From: Tunicatimonas pelagia
GTDB taxonomy: Bacteria > Bacteroidota > Bacteroidia > Cytophagales > Cyclobacteriaceae
Direction of reading: 5' to 3'
Length of the DNA: 64,000 nt
Assembly (NCBI RefSeq): GCF_030506325.1
Contig: NZ_CP120683.1
Span: 4,973,001-5,037,000, forward strand
Below the pieces are notes generated by a model that was not told the origin of the DNA, searched no databases, and saw only the letters and a list, made by a program, of their open reading frames with translations. Position numbers and translations under genes: made by a program. Below, piece by piece: positions 34,501 to 44,618 of this stretch; position 1 is the first letter of the stretch, and each line of letters begins with the position of its first letter.

Positions 34501-37500
34501 TGATAATACTAAGTTACCGTCGTTCTGCATATCCAGCACTCCACCAATGCTCACTGGTACATTGAGTGTGAGGGTAGTGCTCAAAGCTTTAGCCATTGTG
34601 ACATTACCAAAATCTACTCCACTAGTACCATTTATTTCCTGGTTCGCTGAAGGGTTGTTGAAGCTAACGTTGCTGGCATTTGCGATTGTTGTAGAACTTG
34701 CGCTATTGTTAATAAGGTCACCCAAAATAGTAAGGGGTTTATTTTGCAAATCCAGTGTTCCGGTAGTGAAGGTGAGGTTGCCAGTGATAGCAAGCTGAGT
34801 TATCTGGGCACCGCCATTATCTAAGCGTACTCCAGCTGGGTTATTAATCGTGACATTACCAAAAGTTTCGGCACTGCTGGTATTGGTTCGGTCTATCTCC
34901 TGAGCAGAAGCACCATCAAAAATGACAGTTCCTGTACCGGGTAAAAAGGCACTGCCGTTACGGCTATCCCGGTTCCAATCTCCCCGTACGTTAATGTCAA
35001 AAGATAGAGCCGATAGCACTGAGCGTTCGTTTATTGTAAGATCATCGGCGATAATAATATTATCACTCAACGTTTTAGTACTGTTGCCACTGAGCTGCAA
35101 ATCCCAGTAGCTATCACCATTAAGGGAGGCCACTGTTTGAGCGTTGTTACTGTTGTATCTTACCAAGCTTCCCGATTGCATATCGTAAGTCCCAAAGCCA
35201 GCGGGGAAGCTATTAGCACCTTCCACTCGTAACTCCGACCCGCTCGTTACGGTGAACGTTCCACCGGGCGTGCCAACAAAGGTAAAAGTATTATCTTCTA
35301 CTCTATCGCTGGTACTTATCGTTAAGTCGCCGTTAATGGCGTAGTTTGTCCTTAAGTTATAACGCCTCGTCCCGGATATTACTAAATTATTGTAGGTACT
35401 TTGGCTGGTAGGAAGATCTCTGTTTGCTGTATAGTTGTACTCTACCGTTCCGCCGCTAGCATCAGTAAAATCGTTATCCAGGGTAGGCACATCTGGGGTA
35501 GCCCCTACCGTAAAGCGAAGCGTTCCGGTGCCACTGACGGTACCGATATTGTACTCGCCACCATTAGTTTCCAGAATTACTAGCACCCCAGTGTTCTCGA
35601 TGGTTGTGTTTGCGGCCTCTACCAACGTTGTAGCCGGAATAGTTACTATATCTCCGGATTGTACGATAACCGGATTGGAGAGGGTAGGGGGCGTTCCCGC
35701 CGTTGGGCTGCCCGATGGGTTAGTAGACCAAGTGCTGGCCGTGTTCCAATTACCGGTAGTACGGCTGTAGTAAATAACGGGTGGGGCAAAGTCTTCTCCC
35801 GCTGTAAACTGAAATTCATCAATACTTCCGGTAGTGGTGGTGCTCATTGTATTAGTAGCTTCATCTACATTATCAGAAGGGGGAAGAGGCCCCTCTATCC
35901 ACGTTGTTCCATTGAAGTAAGCATCCAAATAATTAGCTTCCGTACCAGCTACATCACCTTCATCATAATTATAGGTATGGCTAACATCTAGATTAGTCCC
36001 AAAACCAGTCGTCTCTACGATCCACTGATAATCTAGGGTTGTACTGGCTTCGGCCGTAGCATCCCGACTATTTACGGGGTTAACACTTATTGTTCCGGCA
36101 GCACCGTCGGCATCAGTTACATTGATCGTTGCCGGACTATAAACATCGGTACCAATTGGAAAGGTGAACGAACCACCCGCTGCTGAGTACATCTTCTGCA
36201 CCCCTAGGGCACTTGCCAAACCACTGGTCTGAATCATAGTACTCGCTCCCAGTGTACCCGAAGTAGCTACGCTAGCAGTTTCTGCCAGTATCAATCGGCT
36301 ATTGGCGATGTTAAAAACTCCGTTGTTAAGATTTAAAGTGTTACTAACCGTCATTTGGCTAGCGTTGAGGGTTACATTATTGGCAGCTTTATCTATAGTA
36401 ATATCATCAAAGCTAAACGGACTGCCATTAATAGTTTGATTGGTGGTTCCACTAAAGGTAACTACGTGTGTATTCTGATTGAATGTACCAGTAGTGTATG
36501 TCCAATCACCTTCTACAGTAATGGCATCATCCAGCCGAACACTACCACTGGTATTATTGATATTTACACTATAAAAAGTAGGTGCCCCGCTGATTACCTG
36601 CGGGGAAGTTTGCCCACTCAACCCCGAACCATTGAAGGTAACTATGCTAGGCTCGCCTGACTCAAAGGTGCCATTTACTAAGGTGAAATTTCCGCCTAAA
36701 TTGAGATTAATGTCGCTTTGGGTTCTATTATTTGAATTAGCCCGATAGAGCTGAAATTCGCCACCTACCAAATTAATTGTTAAATCGTTCAGTACGGTCA
36801 GATTCTGCTGGCCTCCGTTAGGGGCACCTATCCGCTCGGTAAAGCTATTCCCATTGCCAATCTCCAGATTCCAGAAGGGGGCCGCCGAGGTGATACCGAC
36901 ATCGAAGTTAGTAGCAGTATTCGTATTAAGTACGCGAACTGTCCCGCCGCTAACGGTATGCGATATGCCACCGTTAATGCGGAGAGCTTTACCATCGGCT
37001 CCCGAGTTACGGCGAACTATCTCCAGTAAGCCGTCTGACATTACGAAACTACTGCCACTGCCAGTTTCTATACAAAAGTCAGCTTCACTATTATTATTCA
37101 TACTTTCGCTACTGCTGCGATTATTAGCAATAACCACGGTTCCACCAGACTGGTTATAGGCCAGCGTGGCAGCCTCGGGGTTAGGACGGATAGCACCCCC
37201 AATGGTTAAGGTGCCACCTTCTACCGTTATTGTGGCATTTCCGGGGGTATAAAGAATAGCGTTTTGCTCTACCCCAGTAATATCGTCACCAATATTAACA
37301 GCCCCATCGGTAAGGCGAAGCAAACCGGCTAGTGAAAGGTTAGAAGAAGCCGATGTGATTTCGGCTACTGCTCCCGCATCATTTATCCATAGCCCTCCGC
37401 TAGACGGAATAGCAAAATTACTACCACCCGTGCTCAAAATAATGGTATGGGCTGCACTTAATCGGAGCGTACCATTTTGAATTTCCAGTGCTTTTGCTGT

Positions 37501-40500
37501 TGTATTGGTTGGTGCCCTCAGGGAGAAGTTTATTGAAGTGATTTCCAGTTCGGAAGAATTGTCGGTACCCTTGTTGACGATAAGTCGGTAAAATTCAGTA
37601 GTACTTCCGGCACCCGCAATACTAGCATTCGCTTCTCCGGTAAAGGTTACGTTAGCCCGGTGCGATCCGGCATCATCAGCAAAGTCTAGCGTTCCATCAT
37701 TCGTAAGTGATCCGCCAACAGATATACTGTGGGTGGCCGAACCACCCAGGGCTACTTGCCAAGTTCCGGTATTGAGGATGTTGCCTGCTATTGCAATAGT
37801 ACGGTCGGTGCCAGATTGAAATTGTAGCGTGGCCCCTGCGTTGTTTACATTCAGATCACCACCAATCGTTAAATTTCCATTAGTAGCGTTGCTGATTAGC
37901 GCGGCAACTGTACCATCAATGGTTAAGTCACCGAGTAAGGTAAAATTGGCATCGGGCAGGGTAACGGTTCCCGACCCCGAGATGGTTAGGTTACGAAAAG
38001 TAGTGGGCGCATTTAAAACAGTATAATTTCCGGTTCCGGTATATTCTACTGTTCCTCCGGTAGCTCCCAGTAAATCAGTGTAAGTACCTCCCGGAAATTC
38101 AGTAGCATCAGTATCATTAGTGACTATACTAAGGGTGCCTTCGCCACTTACGTTACCTAAATTGTGCCCAGTGGTGGCATCACCGACTACTAGCGTGCCG
38201 GTGGCTTGTAGTTCAACACTGGGGGCAGTAGTGTTGTCATTGCTGATGGTGATGATATTGTTGTTACCAATAACCACGGGAGTACTGCTACCCGGAATGG
38301 TGGAGGACGCTGCTCCTCCTAACTCGGCGGTAGACCAAGAGTCTGCGGTATTCCAGTCGCCATTAGCCCGGCTGTAGTAAGTAAGTACTACGCCAAACTC
38401 GGAGGGTTCAGCCGCGGTGAATTGCCCTTCAATGTACGTGACGTTATTAAACGAGATGGTATTGGCCACTTCATCTACTAAAGCTACGTTATTGATATTG
38501 TCCCAGGTAGTAGGGGAGTAGCGAGCGGGGACGTAGGCCGACTCATTGCCTCTTCCGGTGGCATCTGCTTGATCGTAAGTAAATGAAAGGTTAGCGGTTT
38601 CAAACCCAAATCCTGATTTACTTACAATCCAGTAGTAGTCTAGGGCAACGTCGGCTGCATCGGTAGTAAATGGGTTTTCAGCATCTACTGGATTGAGAGT
38701 GATGGTGCCGCCACTAGTAGCGTTGATTACTTCCACTGTGGCGGGAGTGTATTTTCCATCTACGCCAATAGGCCAGGTGAATAATTCGGTTCCTGAACCT
38801 ACGTAGGCTTTTTGCACGCCAGCAGCTCCTACTCCGGCGTTCACCTGAATCATGGTAGTGGCCGAAGGTGATGCGGCACTTACGCTAGCGGCGGTAGGTA
38901 ATGTAAGGAGAAAGTTGTCTATATTTAGTATGCCACTGGTGAGTGTGAGTGTTCCATTGATAGTTTGCGCCACCGAAAGGTTAGCACCGTTATTATCATC
39001 TAGTTCTAAGTTTTCGAATTGTCCAGTGCCATCGCCACCGATGGTTCGCTGGGCTGAGCTTCCGGTTAAATATATTTTTCCGGTTCCGGTGTGCAAGGAT
39101 GAGTTACTTACATCGCCACCTACAGTGAGTGTGAAACCTGCATCAGCTAAAATACCTTCAGTAATGGTTAAGTTTCCCTGAGCGGTAAGGTTACGATGAA
39201 GAGTCAGTGTTTCACTGGCATCTAGATTGACGATTAGTGACTTTTCGCCACCACCCGACCACTCGGGGTCTTGTGAGGTTTTAGAAGTGCCTTCGTAAGC
39301 AATATTGTAGGCATTTGTACCCTGAATGGTTCCGGTCATCACTCCGTCGGTTCTAAGAACTGTAGAACTCGTGCTCATTGTTAAGTTTGAACCGGAAGCA
39401 AAAGTGCCATTAGCTAGCGTTAAGGTACCGCGCACAGCTTCAGTATCATTTAATGTTTTAGTACCACTACCGGAGATGATAAGGTTGCCAAATTGAAGAC
39501 CATCGAGCAGCGATACCAATGTGCTGCCATTCCCATCATATTCTACGGTGCTGCTAACATCAATGAATGAAGAGGCTAATGAGAAACCGCTTGGAGAGCG
39601 ATCATTGCCGTTGTTATCACCTATAATTAAGCGGCTGTTAGCTGATAGAGACAATCCGCCTGAGCCGTCACCATTGATAGTATTCGTGCCAATATCCAGT
39701 GTTCCGGCCGTAATAGTGAGGTCTCCATTTAAATTGTAGGTATTGTTGTTATTAGTGAATTCTACTTGGCGATTATCCCCGCTGGGATTATTCACAACTA
39801 GTGAACCGTAGGTATGATCGTCCGATAGATTAAGGTCGAATCCGTTTTCAGAACCATTCAAATTAGCCGAACCGTCTCCGAAGCGAAAGGAGCCTCCGAA
39901 TGTGATAGCCGTAGGCGAACCGCCGGGACCACTTACTCGGTCATTGCCATTACCCACATTTGTAATACGCATCGCGTAGCCACTACCCGCCACGGCATGT
40001 GGATTGACGATAGTAACTGTACCATCGCTCATGTTCACAATCCCGCGTTCCAGATCAAAAATATTTATATCACTGTCCAGATTCTGGTCACCCTGAGGGT
40101 TCAGATTAAAATCTCCACCACTCATTACGAAGCGAGCGTTGGCATCGTCTAGGTTAAAAGATCCGTTAAGGTTAAAGGTGCCTCCCGCAATCTCCAATAG
40201 ACTGTAGGCAGTTTCGGAGCCAAAGGCCGGATTGTTATTATTGTTACCGATGTTAAGCTGACTATTGCCATCGCCTACGTTAATTGTTCCATCGTTTAAA
40301 GTGAGGCGCGTAATTGCTGTGGGATTATTCTGAGAGTAAATAATTCGGTTGGTGCCATTACTGGAAGATGTACCGACATTCAATGTTCCCCCGTTCACTT
40401 CTACGGTTGTTCCGTTGTTAATAGTTAAGGAAGCAGTGATATCGCAGATGCCCCCGTTCATTACGAACTGAGCCCCGTTGGTATTGAGGCGTAGATTACC

Positions 40501-42870
40501 AATATTTCCACCTCCCACACCTAGGTAGCCATCTGAATTAATAGTCAGTACACTATTGGCACCGTCCATGTCTAGAATATTGCGGGTAGCAGGCAGTGGT
40601 AGTTCAGCCACTAAGTTGGGGGCAATAATGAGTTGGGCGGTATTTGCCCCTCCCAACCCATCGCCAATAGTAACTACTCCGTCGCCCCGGGTAGCATCTT
40701 CGCCGGCATCATCATTAGATGTATTAAAAGGATTACGGTTGGCCAGAGAGGTGAGTGCCGGACTGGTCAACATGCTGAACGTGCCCGTATTGATTGTGAA
40801 TACCCCACCGTCGTAAACCTGTAGGAGATTTCCGTTGGTGATACTTGTAATGCTTGCCCCAAAATTAATAATTCCTCCACTCATGGTAAGGTTACCACGA
40901 ATCTCCATTCGGGTATCATTGGCTGTGGTGGCACTAGGTAAGATATTGATCGTTCCTGCCGAAATATTCAGGTTTGCCCCGGCTTCAATATCGAGCCCTT
41001 GGTAAAAGGTACAAGTAGCGGTAGCACTTCCGTAAGTAAATGTGCCATTAATATCTACTTTAGCTCCCCCAGCAGTTCCGGTTTCCAAGGTTCCGCTGCC
41101 GGTAAGGGTAATATTGTCTAAGTCGCCCCCTCGGCCAAAGCGAGCTACCGCATTATCGTTGATGGTGAGCGTTCCCTCGTGAAAGAAATTATCTACGTTG
41201 CCACTGCTATTGTCAGTACCCACTAGCAGAGAGGCATTATCAGAAAGTGTAATATTGCTAACAGACCCCACCGTGCCTCGTTGTATCCGGTTACCTACTG
41301 TAACACTGGCCGTATTTGAAATAGACAAGCTAGTAGTTTCAGAGGCTGCCTGACGAAAATCAATATTGCCGGTGCCTGTAGTGGCATTCCCCATTACCAC
41401 TGTTCCACCCTGGATAGCTACTGAAGCATTGGCTCCTTGTAAACGGAGTGCATCATCATTGTCGTTACGGTCGTTGCTGTTGGCCATAATATCCAATGTA
41501 CCATCAAGCATAGTAAACGAAGCATTGGCTCCAGCTAGCTGAAGCGATTCGGGGTTGCCTCCCACAGTAACTGCTGGGGTGATATCTACGTCACCATTGT
41601 TAATAGTAAACGCACAATCTTCGCCCAGCGAAATTCTATTGTAGACAGTAAGCTGAGAAGTAGCTCCGCTCATCGTTAGCGAAGAACCATTACCCGTAGC
41701 TCCGTTTAGGGTTATGCTACCTCCGGTTCCCCGACCAACCGAAACATCGGCACCATTTTCTAGACTTAAATTTGCGCCAGCATTCAGAATTAAGTCGCGG
41801 GTGTAAAGGGTGGCACCATTAACTGACGAACTGCTTCCGCCAATCGTTAGCCGGCCCTCCGTAGGAAGGGTAGGCGTGCCTGGATCGCCGTCTCCAACGT
41901 TTAGTACTCCGGTTCCTGAAACAATTACATCGCCATCTACGGTAAGATTAGTAATATTGCCAGAATTTCCTCCCCCATTGAACCTTCCTCCGGTGATAGT
42001 AATGCTTCCATTTGTTAAGTCTACATTACGATCGCCAGTATGATTCACGACCATATTAAAACTGCCGCCCTCAATAATGAAGGAAACATTATTGTAATCA
42101 TCACCGCTATTATTCTGGTTGTTATATGTTCCGCTATTGTCATGTACATAAGTGCCTCGAGCGAAAGTGGATCGCCCCGCGTCTATCTGATTGGTGAAGT
42201 TAATCGATCTGTTAATAATTTGATTGCTGGGGTTACTACTGTTGTAGGTAATATCGTAAGTATCCCAAGATCCTTCTCCAGAAATAGTTTGGAAAGTACC
42301 ATTGAAATGCAACGCTACTTCGTAAGCAGCGTCGTTATCGTTTTGCAGATCAAGTACATTATTGTTAATCAGATTGCCCCCAATAAAAATATTGTGATTA
42401 TTCCGGTCAGCGGGAGTGCCATTCATGGGGGTTCCCGCCGGATACTGATCGCCGCCTCGGGTAGTAACTAAATGTCCATTAGATCCAATAGTTACATTAC
42501 CAGTGACAATTAGGTTATAATCTCCGCTAAGCTCATTTACGTTATTGCTATTAAAGTTAGCGAACGGAAAGCGGAGGTAGCCTTCCGTACCTTGGCCTAT
42601 TTGTAGTGTGCTAATAGTGGCCTCATTGCTAACACCTTCGTCGGCATTATAATCTATTACGTGCCCCGCCCCAATAATTACAATATCACTACTCGTATTA
42701 CCAGGAACTGTTGTAGCAGGAGCTCCTGAATGACCAACGTCTATTGACCAAGTATTAGGATCGTTCCAGGGACCACTTTGCCGACTGTAGTAGTCTTGAG
42801 CAAAAATACTATGGTAAGAAAAACACAGTAAAAAAATAGAAAGGGTAACTGATATGATTAATGATCTCAT
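31501..42870 (-). CDS. Giant T9SS-secreted beta-helix/repeat protein (3,789 residues)
   Basis: The largest gene of the window. A signal peptide (SLIISVTLSIFLLCFSYHSIFAQ) is followed by four super-modules beginning near residues 26, 1498, 2367 and 2971. Each opens with a header like YYSRxxGxWNxxxTWS and a strand GDxVxI. Long stretches of short Gly/Asn/Thr-rich beta-helix repeats follow (LTxSGGxxNxG, ISGSGTxTLxDxxxxxGxLTL). The first three end in a folded segment with F(T/P)(W/F)PIGVxxxYTPxT. The C-terminus has a PLPVELIEF-type linker (about 3600) and a type-A T9SS sorting domain (about 3705-3789) with QPNP, GFMVREY and GLYTVTLVSGKF. It should be exported and attached to, or released from, the cell surface. 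Adhesion is the likely role but is inference. Confidence 0.9.
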   Translation of the reverse strand: MRSLIISVTLSIFLLCFSYHSIFAQDYYSRQSGPWNDPNTWSIDVGHSGAPATTVPGNTSSDIVIIGAGHVIDYNADEGVSNEATISTLQIGQGTEGYLRFPFANFNSNNVNELSGDYNLIVTGNVTIGSNGHLVTTRGGDQYPAGTPMNGTPADRNNHNIFIGGNLINNNVLDLQNDNDAAYEVALHFNGTFQTISGEGSWDTYDITYNSSNPSNQIINRSINFTNQIDAGRSTFARGTYVHDNSGTYNNQNNSGDDYNNVSFIIEGGSFNMVVNHTGDRNVDLTNGSITITGGRFNGGGNSGNITNLTVDGDVIVSGTGVLNVGDGDPGTPTLPTEGRLTIGGSSSSVNGATLYTRDLILNAGANLSLENGADVSVGRGTGGSITLNGATGNGSSLTMSGATSQLTVYNRISLGEDCAFTINNGDVDITPAVTVGGNPESLQLAGANASFTMLDGTLDIMANSNDRNDNDDALRLQGANASVAIQGGTVVMGNATTGTGNIDFRQAASETTSLSISNTASVTVGNRIQRGTVGSVSNITLSDNASLLVGTDNSSGNVDNFFHEGTLTINDNAVARFGRGGDLDNITLTGSGTLETGTAGGAKVDINGTFTYGSATATCTFYQGLDIEAGANLNISAGTINILPSATTANDTRMEIRGNLTMSGGIINFGASITSITNGNLLQVYDGGVFTINTGTFSMLTSPALTSLANRNPFNTSNDDAGEDATRGDGVVTIGDGLGGANTAQLIIAPNLVAELPLPATRNILDMDGANSVLTINSDGYLGVGGGNIGNLRLNTNGAQFVMNGGICDITASLTINNGTTVEVNGGTLNVGTSSSNGTNRIIYSQNNPTAITRLTLNDGTINVGDGNSQLNIGNNNNNPAFGSETAYSLLEIAGGTFNLNGSFNLDDANARFVMSGGDFNLNPQGDQNLDSDINIFDLERGIVNMSDGTVTIVNPHAVAGSGYAMRITNVGNGNDRVSGPGGSPTAITFGGSFRFGDGSANLNGSENGFDLNLSDDHTYGSLVVNNPSGDNRQVEFTNNNNTYNLNGDLTITAGTLDIGTNTINGDGSGGLSLSANSRLIIGDNNGNDRSPSGFSLASSFIDVSSTVEYDGNGSTLVSLLDGLQFGNLIISGSGTKTLNDTEAVRGTLTLANGTFASGSNLTMSTSSTVLRTDGVMTGTIQGTNAYNIAYEGTSKTSQDPEWSGGGEKSLIVNLDASETLTLHRNLTAQGNLTITEGILADAGFTLTVGGDVSNSSLHTGTGKIYLTGSSAQRTIGGDGTGQFENLELDDNNGANLSVAQTINGTLTLTSGILNIDNFLLTLPTAASVSAASPSATTMIQVNAGVGAAGVQKAYVGSGTELFTWPIGVDGKYTPATVEVINATSGGTITLNPVDAENPFTTDAADVALDYYWIVSKSGFGFETANLSFTYDQADATGRGNESAYVPARYSPTTWDNINNVALVDEVANTISFNNVTYIEGQFTAAEPSEFGVVLTYYSRANGDWNTADSWSTAELGGAASSTIPGSSTPVVIGNNNIITISNDNTTAPSVELQATGTLVVGDATTGHNLGNVSGEGTLSIVTNDTDATEFPGGTYTDLLGATGGTVEYTGTGNYTVLNAPTTFRNLTISGSGTVTLPDANFTLLGDLTIDGTVAALISNATNGNLTIGGDLNVNNAGATLQFQSGTDRTIAIAGNILNTGTWQVALGGSATHSISVGGSLTNDGTLDFADDAGSHRANVTFTGEANASIAGAGSTTEFYRLIVNKGTDNSSELEITSINFSLRAPTNTTAKALEIQNGTLRLSAAHTIILSTGGSNFAIPSSGGLWINDAGAVAEITSASSNLSLAGLLRLTDGAVNIGDDITGVEQNAILYTPGNATITVEGGTLTIGGAIRPNPEAATLAYNQSGGTVVIANNRSSSESMNNNSEADFCIETGSGSSFVMSDGLLEIVRRNSGADGKALRINGGISHTVSGGTVRVLNTNTATNFDVGITSAAPFWNLEIGNGNSFTERIGAPNGGQQNLTVLNDLTINLVGGEFQLYRANSNNRTQSDINLNLGGNFTLVNGTFESGEPSIVTFNGSGLSGQTSPQVISGAPTFYSVNINNTSGSVRLDDAITVEGDWTYTTGTFNQNTHVVTFSGTTNQTINGSPFSFDDITIDKAANNVTLNASQMTVSNTLNLNNGVFNIANSRLILAETASVATSGTLGASTMIQTSGLASALGVQKMYSAAGGSFTFPIGTDVYSPATINVTDADGAAGTISVNPVNSRDATAEASTTLDYQWIVETTGFGTNLDVSHTYNYDEGDVAGTEANYLDAYFNGTTWIEGPLPPSDNVDEATNTMSTTTTGSIDEFQFTAGEDFAPPVIYYSRTTGNWNTASTWSTNPSGSPTAGTPPTLSNPVIVQSGDIVTIPATTLVEAANTTIENTGVLVILETNGGEYNIGTVSGTGTLRFTVGATPDVPTLDNDFTDASGGTVEYNYTANRDLPTSQSTYNNLVISGTRRYNLRTNYAINGDLTISTSDRVEDNTFTFVGTPGGTFTVTSGSELRVEGANSFPAGFGTYDMQSGSLVRYNSNNAQTVASLNGDSYWDLQLSGNSTKTLSDNIIIADDLTINERSVLSALSFDINVRGDWNRDSRNGSAFLPGTGTVIFDGASAQEIDRTNTSSAETFGNVTINNPAGVRLDNGGAQITQLAITGNLTFTTGTLDLQNKPLTILGDLINNSASSTTIANASNVSFNNPSANQEINGTSGVDFGNVTMAKALSTTLTLNVPVSIGGVLDMQNDGNLVLSGTTNDLTFGSATTITGSFSSNRMIVTNGNTDGSQVIKQGDGTANSYDFTFPIGVGSNYTPVTINATAVTTAGGSVGVRSINNPATNANFTLIDPTRAINRFFTLELNSITNITGQLDFTYADSDIQGSEINYLSWFYNGALDEASNEFVTPGANTFGSTDITINTTTTEWIAGEAGAFFTKLYSIASGDWTDPIWNTEADGSGSTATPTQYNEVEIQATHDITSSADASVAALQLDGSLELTNAASSYSFEAFTGNGQLILNTGALPTFNVLGTTFFDNGTVEFTDNGLGAAYALPTEILSYNNLIISGDRDKVLGGNTTITNDLTIDGVALDADNMNSYNISLGGNINLLNSGTLEPREGTFALVGASAQSVPSGITFNNLQFDNVGTKSISIPTIGPDANTFSANDFRILSASGSVGFSTGTDITLTGDWSNASASGANIYSNVEDLTLNDNADQNVAGINTFHNLDIDKSGTGHTVNVSGTITLNDGANGGDFTISVDDAVSGTANFNLLGNWTNNGSFSTTGIVNLNGSVAQSVTGNNTFGSLVVDNASGITLANDVTTTIADNLTVTSGTLNTGTGTATVVFDGTGEQSINGAITFNNLIKQAGDTLTLSGTSTVNGTLTLTDGVINTTNSDLLVISADGTISGGSASSYLNGPLQHTENSTGATTKLFPFGNGGFYRPITLNLAQDDAVTRTYIGSLTESAPTERTLPSELVRVSGARHYSINQSPNAAVASASVTIAYNEDDESDEGATLRIAKSNGSGSWVNIGGTGSTSGTVAGDFVAGTITSDINFTTFSDFVLASSSEAFNPLPVELIEFQALSTAKGAKVFWTTASETNNSHFLVERSTDAVVFNQVAWVEGAGNSVNPIYYESLDTGAPFGTVYYRLKQVDFDGTTAYSQVIAITHSPQQAKVNVQPNPIENYQTVVTATGLVIEQAVTIRLADMTGFMVREYQRNTDATGGLILTLADLDALASGLYTVTLVSGKFRHVDKLIVP

Positions 42871-42899
42871 TCTCCCAATATAAGTGCCTCACATTGCTA

Positions 42900-42907
42900 C
42901 AAAGCTA
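42900..42907 (-). promoter_or_regulatory. Possible -7 promoter box of the giant T9SS gene
   Basis: On the minus strand TAGCTTTG is a full match to the Bacteroidota TAnnTTTG element and lies 29 bp ahead of the start codon. A TTTT in place of the upstream TTTG sits 17 bp away, shorter than the usual 19-20, so support is partial. Confidence 0.35.
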
Positions 42908-42978
42908 CGTCTACCAAGCAGGGTAAAATGATCTTATTTGCTAGTTTTCTGTGTAGTGTAAGAAATGAGTGGAGAACA

Positions 42979-44562
42979 CTAGTTTTGCCCAAATGGCTGC
43001 AAAACGAGTGCTAATGCCTCGGTAGTAGGTGGGGCAATGTGGATTATATCGGTTGGGCTTAGTGTAGTTTTATCAAGATACTTACCGCGTAGGGGATCGT
43101 ACCACCGTGCTTCGTACGCTAACTGGTGAGGATTGTGTACCTTCAGGGGAATATCCGGGTGGGGAACGTACAGTAGTATGGTACAGTAGTCTTCAGAACA
43201 CACTACCGATACAAAGTGAGCGTGGTTTTGATCGCCTGGCTGATTCAGTAGGAGCGAAGTGCTGGGGCGGAGTTTCCACCACTCAAACTGCTGAATAAAT
43301 TCTGCCAAATGGCTTATTTGCTGGCTACCAGGTAGGTTGATACTTTCTTCCCAAGTAGAAACCGACTGACGGCTTAGTTCTCCGTGGTTTAGAATAGTCT
43401 CTCCTTTCCGAATCCAGGGCCAGATACCATTGGCACCATAGGTTACTCCTGCTATCGGAGTACCCAACAGACTCCAGTAAGCAGCATCGCGTACGTCATC
43501 TGCCGTCACACGTTGGAATATTTCCTCGTAGCAGGGTTCCATATTGATAATAGGGCGAGGGGGAAGTTGGCTCCATTGCCGGGTGGCTGGCCCTTTGGTA
43601 ATGTATTCTACCGACGGTTGACTACTGCTGTGCCCCGATTGGTAGCCAATAATATCCACCCAATCTTCTTCGGCGTAGGTATCGCCTACCCAAGAGCGAC
43701 CCATCGGGTGTAAGGCTACCAAGCCAGGAGGTTTTTCTGAGAATACGGCTCGCCCGATATTCTTCCAGCGCTTCTCGTAAATACTGGTGTATAAGCCATC
43801 GCCCCCCGGCAACCAAACTACATGATGAGCCCCGTAGCGGGCTACCAAATACTTGGCTAACAGTATAGCTTCCGCTTGAGGCAGTTGAAACCCCGGACTT
43901 AGCTCTCGGCCTTCGCCGTAGGGTAATGCCCACAGTAGCACTAGTGCGACTACCAGTCCGTACTCATTAATTTTATTAATCTTCCGATCGAGATGTTGAA
44001 AGAAAACGGGATTTATCTGAATAGATTTTTGTCCGGTAAAAGCCACTTGAAGATGATTATTCATATCACCACCCCGCCACTGAGTAGCTACGCACTGAAT
44101 GACGGTATAATGGTGGTTGGCACGGTGCATTAAGTAAGTATCCCACTCTTGGTCAGTAGATTTTAGTAGGCCATTCCAGGCAGTACAACCAACCCACAGA
44201 AAAGGCAAACCATCGGTGTGCTTGAGATGGTAATCGCCCGGTTGGTGCGTAATAGCTCCATTTCGGTAAATAGGGAGCGAGCTAGTGTTGGGTACACAAA
44301 GGAAGGTGCCAGTTTGTTGATGTAATCCGGCATTGGTGGAATCAGAGCAACTGGTTTGGTAACACCAACTCCCCAACTCATCAGGCATGAAGCGGATACA
44401 CCAATTTACATCACCATCCCAGAAACCGCAGACCTTCTTTCTTTGTCCGGTAGGAGAGATGAACTCTGCAAAAAAGATTTCTACTTCGTGCAGTGGGTTC
44501 TGATAGATAATCTGACTAGTAAATGCGACCTCATAGGGAGCCCATTGGCTGGCTTGTGTCAT
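42979..44562 (-). CDS. DUF5060-DUF4038 glycoside hydrolase (apiosidase-like) without signal peptide
   Basis: A 527-residue carbohydrate-active enzyme. The N-terminal beta-sandwich (about 1-85, HEVEIFFAEFISPTGQ, CIRFMPDELGSWCYQTS) matches DUF5060. The middle (about 105-410) is a TIM-barrel DUF4038 domain: FLWVGCTAWNGLLKS, YTVIQCVATQW, GLVVALVLLW, HHVVWLPGGDG, PIINMEPCYEE and GVTYGANGIWPW. The last 90 residues resemble the putative collagen-binding domain usual at this end (YEARWYDPLRGKYLD). Glu/Asp residues typical of the catalytic site are present in MEPCYEE. It starts at ATG 44562 with no signal peptide, unusual for this group, so it may act on imported oligosaccharides. Substrate is unknown. 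Confidence 0.85.
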   Translation of the reverse strand: MTQASQWAPYEVAFTSQIIYQNPLHEVEIFFAEFISPTGQRKKVCGFWDGDVNWCIRFMPDELGSWCYQTSCSDSTNAGLHQQTGTFLCVPNTSSLPIYRNGAITHQPGDYHLKHTDGLPFLWVGCTAWNGLLKSTDQEWDTYLMHRANHHYTVIQCVATQWRGGDMNNHLQVAFTGQKSIQINPVFFQHLDRKINKINEYGLVVALVLLWALPYGEGRELSPGFQLPQAEAILLAKYLVARYGAHHVVWLPGGDGLYTSIYEKRWKNIGRAVFSEKPPGLVALHPMGRSWVGDTYAEEDWVDIIGYQSGHSSSQPSVEYITKGPATRQWSQLPPRPIINMEPCYEEIFQRVTADDVRDAAYWSLLGTPIAGVTYGANGIWPWIRKGETILNHGELSRQSVSTWEESINLPGSQQISHLAEFIQQFEWWKLRPSTSLLLNQPGDQNHAHFVSVVCSEDYCTILLYVPHPDIPLKVHNPHQLAYEARWYDPLRGKYLDKTTLSPTDIIHIAPPTTEALALVLQPFGQN

Positions 44563-44618
44563 AGTGGCCGAAAGTTAGCCTACATTGTTTGTCAGAGCAA
44601 GTACGAGTTAGAGCGATC

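Noticed and set aside
31535-42471. Many plus-strand open frames of 60-140 codons opposite the giant secreted protein gene
   Set aside because: They have no family features and low-complexity Pro/Val/Ser composition, as expected from the antisense of Gly/Asn/Thr-rich repeats. The minus-strand frame is one unbroken 3,789-codon gene with a signal peptide and sorting domain.
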